From Treponema sp. (GTDB lineage: Bacteria; Spirochaetota; Spirochaetia; Treponematales; Treponemataceae): a DNA stretch of 64,000 nt. The translations under genes and the position numbers were made by a program. This document shows, one piece after another, positions 25,606 through 34,279 of the stretch. Every line of letters starts with the position of its first letter. The first letter of the stretch is position 1. Below the pieces are notes generated by a model that ran no database searches, was not told the DNA's origin, and saw nothing but the letters and a program-made list of their open reading frames with translations. The DNA is taken from the NCBI GenBank assembly GCA_017934745.1, contig JAGBIY010000051.1:62001-126000 (forward strand), given 5' to 3'.

Positions 25606-25654
25606 AATCTGAAAATTATAGCAAGTTTGAAATTTCTGTGCTATAGTCGCCACT
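25606..25654. promoter_or_regulatory. Face-to-face leaderless promoters (GT4 / DEAD-box helicase)
   Basis: In a gap of 49 bp, TATAGT at 25642-25647 lies seven nt before the helicase ATG. On the other strand TATAAT lies nine nt before the glycosyltransferase ATG. Neither start has a Shine-Dalgarno sequence, and the -35 hexamers are weak and overlap the opposing promoter. Confidence 0.55.
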
Positions 25655-26848
25655 ATGGACAAAATCACAGACGAAAAAACAGACACGAAAGAAATAGAGA
25701 GCTTCGGCGAGATTGGAATAGAGGACGGACTTGCGGAAAAACTCAAGGCCGCGGGAATAACGAAGCCGACGGCTGTACAGACTCAGGCGATTCCAAAAAT
25801 ACTCGAAGGAAAATCGATTCTCTTCCAAAGCGAGACGGGAACGGGAAAGACCTTGGCGTACCTGCTTCCCGCAGTGCAGAGGAAAGAGAAAACCATAGTG
25901 ATATCGCCAACGATAGAGCTTTCCTCGCAGATAAAGTCCCAGGCGCAGCTTTTAGGAACGAAAGCGGGTCTCTTCGTCGGTGGTGCCCCCATAAAGAGGC
26001 AGATTGAAAGCCTCAAGGAAAAACCGGAGATTGTCATCGGAGGACCTGCGAGGATTCTGGAACTGTACCATCTGAAAAAGCTCAAGCTCGGAGAATACGG
26101 AATGATAATCCTGGACGAAGTGGACAGGCTGCTCTCCCCCGAACTTAGGGACGAGACAGTCGCCATCGTGGAATCGCTCAACGCCATCAAAAAAGACTCC
26201 ATACTCGTGGCGTGCAGCGCGACAATCTCCAAGTCCACGGAGAAGATTCTGAGGGATGCGAAGAACGGAACAGAAATCGAGACGGTCTTCCTTCCACCGG
26301 AGGACGTACTAAGGAAAAGGATATCGCACATCGCGGTATTCGCTGAGCGGAGGGAGAAAATAGACACGCTCAGGAAGATACTCGCGGCAGAGAAGCCGGA
26401 AAAAGCTCTCATATTCACATCGAAGATAGACCAGGTGGCGAACATAGTCGTGAAACTCAAGTACAAGAACGTGGAAGTCGAAGGGCTGCACGCGAAGACG
26501 GACAAAGTGACGAGAAAGTCCATAATCGACAAATTCAGGAGCGGAAAGCTAAAGGCGCTCGTGACCAGCGACCTGGCCTCAAGGGGACTGGACATTCCGA
26601 ACATAACGCACATCATACAAATGGACTTGCCGTCGAACGACGATTTCTTCATACACAGGGCGGGAAGGACAGCGAGAGCAGGAAAGACCGGGACGAACAT
26701 CGTCATAGGGGATGAATACGAGATGAGGAAATTCTCCGCGCTCGAAAAAAAGCTCAAGATTTTCGTGACGCCGAAGATGCTCTTCAAGGGAAAACTCATC
26801 ACGCCACGGGAAGACGGCGACGGAAGCGGAACCGGCGGCCAAGCGTGA
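25655..26848 (+). CDS. DEAD-box ATP-dependent RNA helicase
   Basis: 397 residues. All helicase motifs are present: Q-motif region (ITKPTAVQTQAIP), Walker A SETGTGKT, PTIELSSQI, GGPARILEL, motif II as DEVD instead of DEAD, CSATI, and in the second domain ALIFTSK, TSDLASRGLDIPNI and HRAGRTARAG. Such proteins remodel RNA in ribosome assembly or mRNA decay. No C-terminal RNA-binding extension is visible, so the protein is a minimal core. The start at 25655 has no ribosome-binding site but a -10 hexamer seven nt away. Confidence 0.9.
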   Translation: MDKITDEKTDTKEIESFGEIGIEDGLAEKLKAAGITKPTAVQTQAIPKILEGKSILFQSETGTGKTLAYLLPAVQRKEKTIVISPTIELSSQIKSQAQLLGTKAGLFVGGAPIKRQIESLKEKPEIVIGGPARILELYHLKKLKLGEYGMIILDEVDRLLSPELRDETVAIVESLNAIKKDSILVACSATISKSTEKILRDAKNGTEIETVFLPPEDVLRKRISHIAVFAERREKIDTLRKILAAEKPEKALIFTSKIDQVANIVVKLKYKNVEVEGLHAKTDKVTRKSIIDKFRSGKLKALVTSDLASRGLDIPNITHIIQMDLPSNDDFFIHRAGRTARAGKTGTNIVIGDEYEMRKFSALEKKLKIFVTPKMLFKGKLITPREDGDGSGTGGQA

Positions 26849-26861
26849 GAACGATTTGATA

Positions 26862-26890
26862 TTCATCAGAGAGCGATTTTCTGATATAAT
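26862..26890 (+). promoter_or_regulatory. Probable promoter of smc
   Basis: A consensus TATAAT at 26885-26890 is preceded after 17 nt by a weak TTCATC. The smc GTG lies about 31 nt downstream with CAGGGGTC as ribosome-binding site. Confidence 0.5.
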
Positions 26891-26921
26891 CTTCCTCTAG
26901 TTTAAAAATCAGGGGTCTTTT

Positions 26922-29900
26922 GTGTTCTTAAAGTGCTTGGATATCTTCGGTTTCAAATCGTTCGCCGACAAAACCCATGTCGAATTCGCGGACGGAATAA
27001 CGGCGTTGCTCGGCCCGAACGGGTGCGGAAAAAGCAACGTCGTTGATGCTGTGAAATGGGTCCTTGCAGAAAACAAAGCGAAGAACCTCAGGGCGGACAC
27101 GATGGAATCCGTAATCTTCAACGGAACGGAGTCGAGGCCGCCGCTGAACATAGCGGAAGTCACACTCACCCTCTGCAACGAAAACCACCTGCTGCCGATA
27201 GACGCGCCCGAAGTCGCGCTCAAAAGGAGAATCTACCGTTCCGGGGAAAACGAATACTACATCAACAACAAGCAGGTCAACTCGATAGAAATCAGAAGGC
27301 TCTTCATGGACACGGGAGTGGGAAAAGCCGCCTATTCCGTGATGGAGCAGGGAAAAATCGACCAGATTCTTTCGAGCAAGCCGGAGGACAGGCGGTACCT
27401 TTTCGAGGAGGCCGCGGGAATCTCAAGAAGCAAGGCGGAATGCGCCGAGGCAGAGAGGGAGCTTGAGAGGACAAGGCAAAACCTTGAGAAAATCGAAGCC
27501 GCTCTCAACGAGAACAAGCGGACATACGAGACCCTCAAGGTGCAATCGGAAAAGACGATAAGGTACAAAACACTCAAAGAGGATATATTCAACAGCGAGC
27601 TGGACATTCAGCTCCTCAAACTCAGGGATTTCCTCCAGAGCAAAGAGCACAACGCCGAGAAAAAAGAGGAGATAGCCGGAAAACGGACGAGAATCCAATC
27701 GGAAATCGACGAGCTGACGGCCTCCGTGACCGAGAACAACGACAAGATAAAGGACTTGCAGACAAGAATGAGCGAACTCCAGCAGGAACTCATCAAAATC
27801 CAGACGGAAAACACCGGCAAGCAGGAGATGGAGAAGAAGCTCAAGAGGGACGCGAGCCTCGTAAAAGAGAAAGTCGGGCAGCTCGAACTCCACAAACAGA
27901 CGCTCGAAGAGAGGATAGAGTCGCTCCAGGAGGAAATCGACGAGCAGGATGCGGACTTCTACACGAAGACAAAGCAGCTCGACGACGTAAGGAGCAACAT
28001 CGACTCGTTCAAAAAGAACATAACAAACGCGGAAAGCACGATAAGGGAAAACGAGAAGAAGACGCGCGACGGAGAAGAGGAAATCGCGAGCCTGGATGTC
28101 GTGCGGGAGGCGTTCCAGAAAAGCCTGAAGGCAATCACCGAGGACATAGTGACGGAACTCGACGCGAAGCTCCGGGATTCGGGATTCAACTCGGCGGCGA
28201 GCAGGAAAGCGAAGGAAAACCTTGACGAAGCGCTCGGAAAACTCAGGGTGTACGCCGACGGACGGAAGAAGATATTCTCCGACTACGACTCGATAAAGGG
28301 CCACTCGTCCGAGGAAAGCGACAGATTCACGAAAGAGGCCTTAGAGGCAATAGACGAAATCGGGAACCTCACAAAAAAAGTCGAAGAGGCAGTTTCCTCA
28401 TACTCAAAGACGGTCCCTTCATTCATCGACGATTTTCTCTCGCCGGAAGGAATCATCACGAAAAAGAGGGAAATCGACGACAAAATCAACGACAACTTCT
28501 CAAGAATCGACGAGATAAAGCGCAAAATCGAATCTTACAAGGCGGAAAATTCAGGGCTTGCCGGAAAGATAGACGCGTACAAGGAGACACTCGGAAAGCT
28601 CAAGGTGAGCGAAGCGCAGATGGCGGCCCAAATCGACGCGGCCAAGTCAAAGACGGAACTCCTCAAGAGGAACCTGACGAGCGAAAGGAACGCGCTTTCG
28701 AAAAACGAGGAGGAGCTGTTCAACGAGCAGCAGAGGCAGAGCGAAATTTCCGAGCAAATCGAGGAGATACAGAGCGAACTTGCGGAAATCGAGCGGCGCG
28801 GAGCGAAGTGCGTCGACGAGATGAACAGCCTTGACGGAGAGATTCGAGAATGCAACTCCAGCGTGAACGGGAAGCAGGACGAGCTGAAGGCAAAGCAGGA
28901 AGAGCAGAGGAAACTCCAGTCGCAGTACGAGAGGCTTTCGATAGACCTCGTGACCACGGAGAACGACATCAAGAACATCAAGCAGAATTTCATCGAGACA
29001 CATTCGAGGGACCTCATGGAATTCGAAGACAGGATGAACGAGATTTCGGAACAACCGGGCGCGCTCAGGGAAAAGCTCTCAAAGGCGAAGGATGATTTGA
29101 GGAACCTCGGACAAGTCAACTTGATGGCCGTGGAGGAATTCGGAGAGGCGAAGGAGCGGTACGAGAAGCTCAAGCAGAACTACGACGACACGAACAAATC
29201 AATGGAAGATTTGCTCAGAGTCTCGGAAGAGATAAAGTCGAAATCCACAGAGATGTTCCTCGGCACTTACAACAAAATCAGGAAGAATTTCCACAACATG
29301 TTCAAAAGGATGTTCGGGGGCGGAAAAGGCGAGCTTAAGCTTTCGGACCCGGAGCACGTCCTCACGTCGGGAATCGACATCTACGCGCAGCCGCCTGGAA
29401 AGAAGCTTGAGAACATCGCGCTTCTGTCAGGAGGGGAAAAGACGATGACAGCGGTCGCCCTCTTGTTCGCGACTTACCAGGTGCGCCCCTCCCCGTTCTG
29501 CCTGCTCGACGAAATCGACGCCGCGCTCGACGACAAGAACGTCACCAGTTTCGTGCAGGCGTTGCGCTCGTTCGCGGAGTTGAGCCAATACATCGTCATC
29601 ACGCACAACAAGAAAACGGTGCTCGGAGCGAAGACGATGCTCGGCGTAACAATGGAAGAGTCCGGCGTGAGCAAAATAATAACAATGCGATTGGACAGGG
29701 ACATTTCTGCCGATGATGAAGAAGAGAGGTCTCTTGTGTCGGGCGACAAAATCGCGGAAAACGCAGAGGTGTTCGAAGAGGAAGACGTGGAGCCGGAGGA
29801 AGGCATCGTGGAGATTCCCCGACCGCCGAAGCGAATCCACAACCCTGACGGAACAATCACGGATCCTCTAGTGGAAATCCGCGAAAAAGAGCGGAAGGAA

Positions 29901-30020
29901 GCTATACGGAAAGCGAAAGAGGCTGAAAAACAGGCAAAACTCGCGGCGAAAATCGCATCCGAAAAAGAGGCTGAAAATTTCACGCTGAGCGCGGACGACG
30001 CGGAAAGCGAAAAAAAGTGA
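26922..30020 (+). CDS. smc: Chromosome partition protein SMC, with non-canonical hinge
   Basis: 1032 residues with GTG start. The N-terminal head is clear: FGFKSFADKT, Walker A LGPNGCGKSN, and IDQILSSKPEDRRYLFEEAAGIS. The C-terminal head has LSGGEKTMTAVALLFA and Walker B PFCLLDEIDAALDD. Between them are two long coiled coils. The middle part, about residues 390-500, is helical and charged and lacks the glycine-rich SMC hinge. The protein is about 150 residues shorter than usual bacterial SMC even though it has a charged tail of about 110 residues after the head. SMC dimers entrap DNA and compact the chromosome. It is followed by two envelope-type genes. Confidence 0.92.
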   Translation: MFLKCLDIFGFKSFADKTHVEFADGITALLGPNGCGKSNVVDAVKWVLAENKAKNLRADTMESVIFNGTESRPPLNIAEVTLTLCNENHLLPIDAPEVALKRRIYRSGENEYYINNKQVNSIEIRRLFMDTGVGKAAYSVMEQGKIDQILSSKPEDRRYLFEEAAGISRSKAECAEAERELERTRQNLEKIEAALNENKRTYETLKVQSEKTIRYKTLKEDIFNSELDIQLLKLRDFLQSKEHNAEKKEEIAGKRTRIQSEIDELTASVTENNDKIKDLQTRMSELQQELIKIQTENTGKQEMEKKLKRDASLVKEKVGQLELHKQTLEERIESLQEEIDEQDADFYTKTKQLDDVRSNIDSFKKNITNAESTIRENEKKTRDGEEEIASLDVVREAFQKSLKAITEDIVTELDAKLRDSGFNSAASRKAKENLDEALGKLRVYADGRKKIFSDYDSIKGHSSEESDRFTKEALEAIDEIGNLTKKVEEAVSSYSKTVPSFIDDFLSPEGIITKKREIDDKINDNFSRIDEIKRKIESYKAENSGLAGKIDAYKETLGKLKVSEAQMAAQIDAAKSKTELLKRNLTSERNALSKNEEELFNEQQRQSEISEQIEEIQSELAEIERRGAKCVDEMNSLDGEIRECNSSVNGKQDELKAKQEEQRKLQSQYERLSIDLVTTENDIKNIKQNFIETHSRDLMEFEDRMNEISEQPGALREKLSKAKDDLRNLGQVNLMAVEEFGEAKERYEKLKQNYDDTNKSMEDLLRVSEEIKSKSTEMFLGTYNKIRKNFHNMFKRMFGGGKGELKLSDPEHVLTSGIDIYAQPPGKKLENIALLSGGEKTMTAVALLFATYQVRPSPFCLLDEIDAALDDKNVTSFVQALRSFAELSQYIVITHNKKTVLGAKTMLGVTMEESGVSKIITMRLDRDISADDEEERSLVSGDKIAENAEVFEEEDVEPEEGIVEIPRPPKRIHNPDGTITDPLVEIREKERKEAIRKAKEAEKQAKLAAKIASEKEAENFTLSADDAESEKK

Positions 30021-30039
30021 AAAAAGAGGGAGGAAAGAA

Positions 30040-30411
30040 ATGGAATTTGGCGAGATTCTTGACGACATGCAGGAGAACGCGGACGATTTGATCCACAACA
30101 AACCGCACGTCCTGATAGCGATAGTGGCGATAATTCTGCTTTTCATAGTCGGGCTGGTAATAGTCATGATACAGTCAAGCCCCAAAAAAGCGAAGGAAGC
30201 GCAGAAAATCGACTTCACGGCGGACGCCCCCATCATGATTCCAGACGCGAGAAGCGTGGAGGAGAATTACTATCCATACAGGCTGACACCGGAAAGATGG
30301 AGCCGCGACGATTTGGAGAAATGGTTCACATACCCAGACGAAAACGTCATGAACCAGCTTGAGAAATCGAACGACGCACTTGTAGACGAAATAACAGGAG
30401 CCGTTAAATGA
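30040..30411 (+). CDS. Small single-pass membrane protein, unknown function
   Basis: 123 residues. A single hydrophobic helix at about 24-46 (VLIAIVAIILLFIVGLVIVMI) follows an acidic N-terminus (MEFGEILDDMQENADDLIHN). The C-terminal 75 residues contain YYPYRLTPERWSRDDLEKWF and should be periplasmic. GGAGG precedes the ATG. The stop overlaps the start of the next gene as ATGA, so the two proteins are probably made together and may form a membrane-periplasm pair. Confidence 0.75.
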   Translation: MEFGEILDDMQENADDLIHNKPHVLIAIVAIILLFIVGLVIVMIQSSPKKAKEAQKIDFTADAPIMIPDARSVEENYYPYRLTPERWSRDDLEKWFTYPDENVMNQLEKSNDALVDEITGAVK

Positions 30412-32084
30412 AAATCACCAAATTCAACAAAACGATAGCTGCGTGTTCGGCACTTCTTCTCTTCTCGTCGTTGGCATCAGCCGCCAACGCCACAGCATCA
30501 ATGACAAACGCCTCGATAAAAAAGGACTCGGATTTCGCGGTCGCATCGAAAAGCGGATTCCTGCCGGACGAGGAAGAGATTCAGCAAAGCGGCACGTCGG
30601 GCAACCAGAATGAAAAAAACGATGAGGAAGAACCGAAACCGGAAGAGAAAGTCGCGGAGGCGGACACGGAGCCGGAAAACGCAGAGGTCACGGAGAATCC
30701 CGAATACAAGAACAGAATCGGCAAAATCGAGGACGGCGAAGTGATGGACTCGGAGACTCTGCCGCAGGCGAAGGACGAGGAAACGCGCGCCAACGACGAA
30801 AAGATCGCGAAAAAAGAGGAGACAAAGCCGGAGCCGAAAGCAGAACCGGAAAGGAAGATTCCAGAGTACAAAGGCAGCTACGGCGGCTCGATAAGGACAA
30901 TCAGACCGAAATCTGTCGCGGTGACGGACGAGGAGCCGAAAGAGAACGCCGTTCCATCTGAAGAAGCGGCGAACGAGACCGACAGCACGGCTACGGTGGC
31001 CGAGGTGACGGACGAGGAACAGGCCGCAGAGACCGAGCAGGCGGTTGAAATCCCTGAAATCGTTCCATCGAGAAGCGTCGCCATGAAGAACGGACAGTAC
31101 CTTGAGGTCACATACCCTGGGAAAGGCTGGTCGTTCCTCGGAGACGACGAATCGAAGGAGCTTATGGTCTTCAACGGAAGGCGGCTCTCAAAAGAGGACA
31201 CGACATTCACCCTACGCTCCAAGAAACCGGGCGAGACGCTGCTCCACTTCTACAAAATCGACCTGCTCACGGGACAATACATAGACGACTACCTTGCGGT
31301 TTCTGTATCAGAAGAAATGGCGCAGGGAGACGAGAAGAACGAGAAAGTCATCGCTCCGCTCTATGCCGAATACGTTCCGCCACGTCCTGACAGAGCCAGA
31401 ACGGAAAACATCGCTGAACAGGCATCGTCAACAACAAAGGCCGAAGAACCGAAACAGGCGGCAGAAAAAGAGCAGAAGCCGGCGGCTGTAGAAACCGCGA
31501 AAAAAGGCGATGGCAAAGACGAAGCCGAAAACCAAAGCCAGACCTCCGACAAGAAGGTGAAGACGAACATTCAGACGGCAAAGGCAAGCCAAAAGGAGCA
31601 GCCGAAGAAGAGCGACTCCCTTGCGGCGAAGGCAGAGCCAAATAACAAGGAAGAGCCTATTGCAGCGAATGCGTCTGCGGCTCGGCAGCAGGAGGAAAAG
31701 GCAGAGCCGGTGGAAGTCGCGGAAACAGCGGCAGACACGGGCGCGAAGAAGGAACAGGGACAGCCGGAAAAAGACGTCGCCAATACGAAAAGCGACGCGG
31801 AAACGGGGGATTTGTTCGCACGCGCGAAGAAGGCATACGCCGAAAAGCGGTACAAGGACGCGCTGGATTTGGCGCAGGCGTACCTGGACGTATCGGTCAA
31901 CGACACGGACGAAGTCCTTTATCTTCTGGGGCAGATTTGGGAAGCAGAATCGGCGGTGAAGAACATAAAGTCGTCGATAAATTCCTACGACGCGCTCGTG
32001 AAGAACTATCCGATGAGCAATCTTTGGAGAAAGGCAAACCAGCGTCTCGTCTACCTCAAGAGGTTCTACGTCGACATTCGCTGA
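30408..32084 (+). CDS. Secreted Glu/Lys/Ala-rich protein with C-terminal TPR-like domain
   Basis: 558 residues. A signal peptide (MKITKFNKTIAACSALLLFSS, Ala-rich cleavage region) is followed by a long charged region of low complexity (about 50-215 and 320-460), rich in Glu, Lys and Ala. A compact central domain (about 220-315) reads GQYLEVTYPGKGWSFLGDD and KPGETLLHFYKIDL, possibly a small beta domain that binds a partner or peptidoglycan. The last 90 residues (ARAKKAYAEKRYKDALDLAQAYLD) form TPR-like helices similar to outer-membrane assembly proteins. The charged linkers suggest it spans the periplasm. Exact function unknown. Confidence 0.7.
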   Translation: MKITKFNKTIAACSALLLFSSLASAANATASMTNASIKKDSDFAVASKSGFLPDEEEIQQSGTSGNQNEKNDEEEPKPEEKVAEADTEPENAEVTENPEYKNRIGKIEDGEVMDSETLPQAKDEETRANDEKIAKKEETKPEPKAEPERKIPEYKGSYGGSIRTIRPKSVAVTDEEPKENAVPSEEAANETDSTATVAEVTDEEQAAETEQAVEIPEIVPSRSVAMKNGQYLEVTYPGKGWSFLGDDESKELMVFNGRRLSKEDTTFTLRSKKPGETLLHFYKIDLLTGQYIDDYLAVSVSEEMAQGDEKNEKVIAPLYAEYVPPRPDRARTENIAEQASSTTKAEEPKQAAEKEQKPAAVETAKKGDGKDEAENQSQTSDKKVKTNIQTAKASQKEQPKKSDSLAAKAEPNNKEEPIAANASAARQQEEKAEPVEVAETAADTGAKKEQGQPEKDVANTKSDAETGDLFARAKKAYAEKRYKDALDLAQAYLDVSVNDTDEVLYLLGQIWEAESAVKNIKSSINSYDALVKNYPMSNLWRKANQRLVYLKRFYVDIR

Positions 32085-32147
32085 AAATCTAATCGAAGCA
32101 AAAAAAATCGGTAGAGAAAAAAACAAAAAGACAAGGTGAGAACAAAA

Positions 32148-32870
32148 ATGAAGATTTCAAAATTTATAAAAATCGCGGCAGCCATATCGATGATTGCGAC
32201 AGTTTCCACGTCCTGCACATACAAGAACGTGGACTACAGCACGCGGACGGTCAGCGTCCATGGTACAGGCTCTGTCGAGGTCGACGCAGACAACGCCACA
32301 ATAGTGATGTCCGTCGTCACCAGGGGGCCGAACGTGGCCGAGGCCTCGAACGAGAACGCGAAAATCATGACAGACGTGCAGAAGTCGGTGCTGGCTTTGG
32401 GACTGTCGAAGAACGACGTGACCACGGAAAACTATTCCGTAGAGCAGGAATCGAACTACATCGACGGAAAGAGAGTCCTCGGCGACTACCGTGTCTCGAA
32501 CAGGATAAAAATCCACATGAAGAACGTGGAAATCGTCAGCAGCGTAATCGACACGGCGCTTGCGGCTGGAGCGAACCAGCTCTCTTCACTGCAGTACGGG
32601 ATTTCCGACAACGCGCTCGCCATAAAGCAGGCGCGAACGCTCGCAGTGCAGCAGGCTCAGGAAGCGGCGCAGCTCATAGCGGGAACGAGCGGAGCGAAAC
32701 TCGGAAAAGTCCTGAGGGTCGAGGAGATGCAGGACATGAACAACAGACGAAACGTCGCAATGAAGGCGAAAGCCGCGGAAGACGCGCTTTTCGAGACGGC
32801 CTCCACGCCGATTCAGGGCGGAAAATCGACAGTGACGGTATCCGTGGACGCAATCTACGAGTTGAAATGA
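32148..32870 (+). CDS. SIMPL-domain (DUF541) lipoprotein
   Basis: 240 residues. The signal peptide ends in VSTSC, a lipobox, so a lipoprotein is likely. The mature part matches the SIMPL family: VSVHGTGSVEVDADNATIVMSVVTRGP at the start, then repeated helical and strand segments ending GGKSTVTVSVDAIYEL. Family members occur in the periplasm; their role is poorly defined. I chose the ATG at 32148 because AAGGTGAG lies upstream; a GTG 12 nt earlier overlaps that site. Confidence 0.85.
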   Translation: MKISKFIKIAAAISMIATVSTSCTYKNVDYSTRTVSVHGTGSVEVDADNATIVMSVVTRGPNVAEASNENAKIMTDVQKSVLALGLSKNDVTTENYSVEQESNYIDGKRVLGDYRVSNRIKIHMKNVEIVSSVIDTALAAGANQLSSLQYGISDNALAIKQARTLAVQQAQEAAQLIAGTSGAKLGKVLRVEEMQDMNNRRNVAMKAKAAEDALFETASTPIQGGKSTVTVSVDAIYELK

Positions 32871-32930
32871 TTTTGAAATAATTTGGCGCATCGAAAACAG
32901 ATGACCTTAAAATTTTAGGAGCAAAGCAAA

Positions 32931-34259
32931 ATGCTTGATTACAAATTTATCAAAGAGAACCTTGACGCTGTGAAGCAGAACATCGTCAACAGGAACATGA
33001 ACGCAGACGCGGACCTCGTCGTGAAACTTTTCGACGAGAGGACCGCGCTCACGACGAAACTCCAGGAACTTCAGACAAAGAGAAACGCGAACGCCGCTTC
33101 GATGAAGGGAAAGCTCGATCCGGAGACAAGGCAGAAGCTCATAGAGGAAGGAAAGCAGATAAAGGAAGCCGTCGCGGCAGCAGAGAAGGAGCTTTCAGAG
33201 TGCGAGGCCAAGCTCGACGAAGCCGGAAGGCAGATTCCGAACATGGCGCATCCGGACACGCCAATCGGCAAGCTCGACACTGAGAACCTCGAAGTCAAGA
33301 AGGTCGGAACGCCGCGCAAATTCGACTTCAAGCCGAAGGACCACGTCCAGCTCGGAGAGGAGCTTGGAATCATCGACTTCGAGAGGGGAACGAAGGTTTC
33401 TGGACCTAAATTCTACTATTTGAAGAACGAGGCCGTCTTCCTTGAAGAGGCATTGATAATGTACGCGTTGAACATCTTGAGAAAGCACGGCTTCACCACA
33501 TTCATCACACCGGACGTGGCGAAGGAGGAAGTCCTCAAGGGAATCGGCTTCAACCCACGCGGAAACGAGTCGAACGTCTACGCAATCGAAGAGGAAGGAA
33601 CCTGCCTTGTCGCCACCGCCGAAATCACGCTCGGAGGCTACCACTCGAACGAAATCCTCGACAAATCCGCCCTTCCGCTCTTCTACTGCGGACTCTCGCA
33701 CTGCTTCAGGCGCGAGGCAGGCGGAGCGGGTCAGTTCTCGAAAGGCTTGTACCGCGTCCACCAGTTCGACAAGGTTGAGATGTTCGTGTACTGCCTCCCG
33801 GAGCAGAGCGACGAACTCCACGAGAAGCTCAGGCTGATAGAGGAAGAGATTTTCACGGGACTCGGCATTCCTTTCCATGTCGTCGACACCTGCACGGGAG
33901 ACCTCGGCGCGCCTGCGTACAGGAAGTGGGACTTGGAGGCATGGATGCCGGGACGCGCGAACGAGGCGCACCCGGACGGAGACTACGGCGAAGTCACATC
34001 GACATCGAACTGCACGGACTTCCAGGCCAGAAGGCTCAACGTCAAATACCACGACGACGACGGAAAGAACAAGTACGTCCACATGCTGAACGGAACTGCA
34101 ATCGCCGTTGGACGCGCAATGCTCGCGATTCTGGAGAACTACCAGAACGAGGACGGCTCGGTCACAATTCCTGAGGTCTTGAGGCCAATCTGCGGATTCG
34201 ACAAGATTGGACCGAAGACAAACGTAAAAGACCCTGTCTACCACGCTTCGAAGAAATAA
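32931..34259 (+). CDS. serS: Seryl-tRNA synthetase
   Basis: 442 residues. The N-terminal coiled-coil arm (about 30-105) that contacts tRNA-Ser is followed by the class II catalytic core. Motif 2 region reads CFRREAGGAG and motif 3 region GTAIAVGRAMLAILENYQ; TAEITLGGYHSNEIL is the serine-binding loop. It charges tRNA-Ser (and tRNA-Sec where present). TTAGGAG precedes the ATG. Start and length are standard. The AI-2E-family permease gene follows after 20 nt. Confidence 0.97.
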   Translation: MLDYKFIKENLDAVKQNIVNRNMNADADLVVKLFDERTALTTKLQELQTKRNANAASMKGKLDPETRQKLIEEGKQIKEAVAAAEKELSECEAKLDEAGRQIPNMAHPDTPIGKLDTENLEVKKVGTPRKFDFKPKDHVQLGEELGIIDFERGTKVSGPKFYYLKNEAVFLEEALIMYALNILRKHGFTTFITPDVAKEEVLKGIGFNPRGNESNVYAIEEEGTCLVATAEITLGGYHSNEILDKSALPLFYCGLSHCFRREAGGAGQFSKGLYRVHQFDKVEMFVYCLPEQSDELHEKLRLIEEEIFTGLGIPFHVVDTCTGDLGAPAYRKWDLEAWMPGRANEAHPDGDYGEVTSTSNCTDFQARRLNVKYHDDDGKNKYVHMLNGTAIAVGRAMLAILENYQNEDGSVTIPEVLRPICGFDKIGPKTNVKDPVYHASKK

Positions 34260-34279
34260 GGCTATTTAGGGGACAAAAG

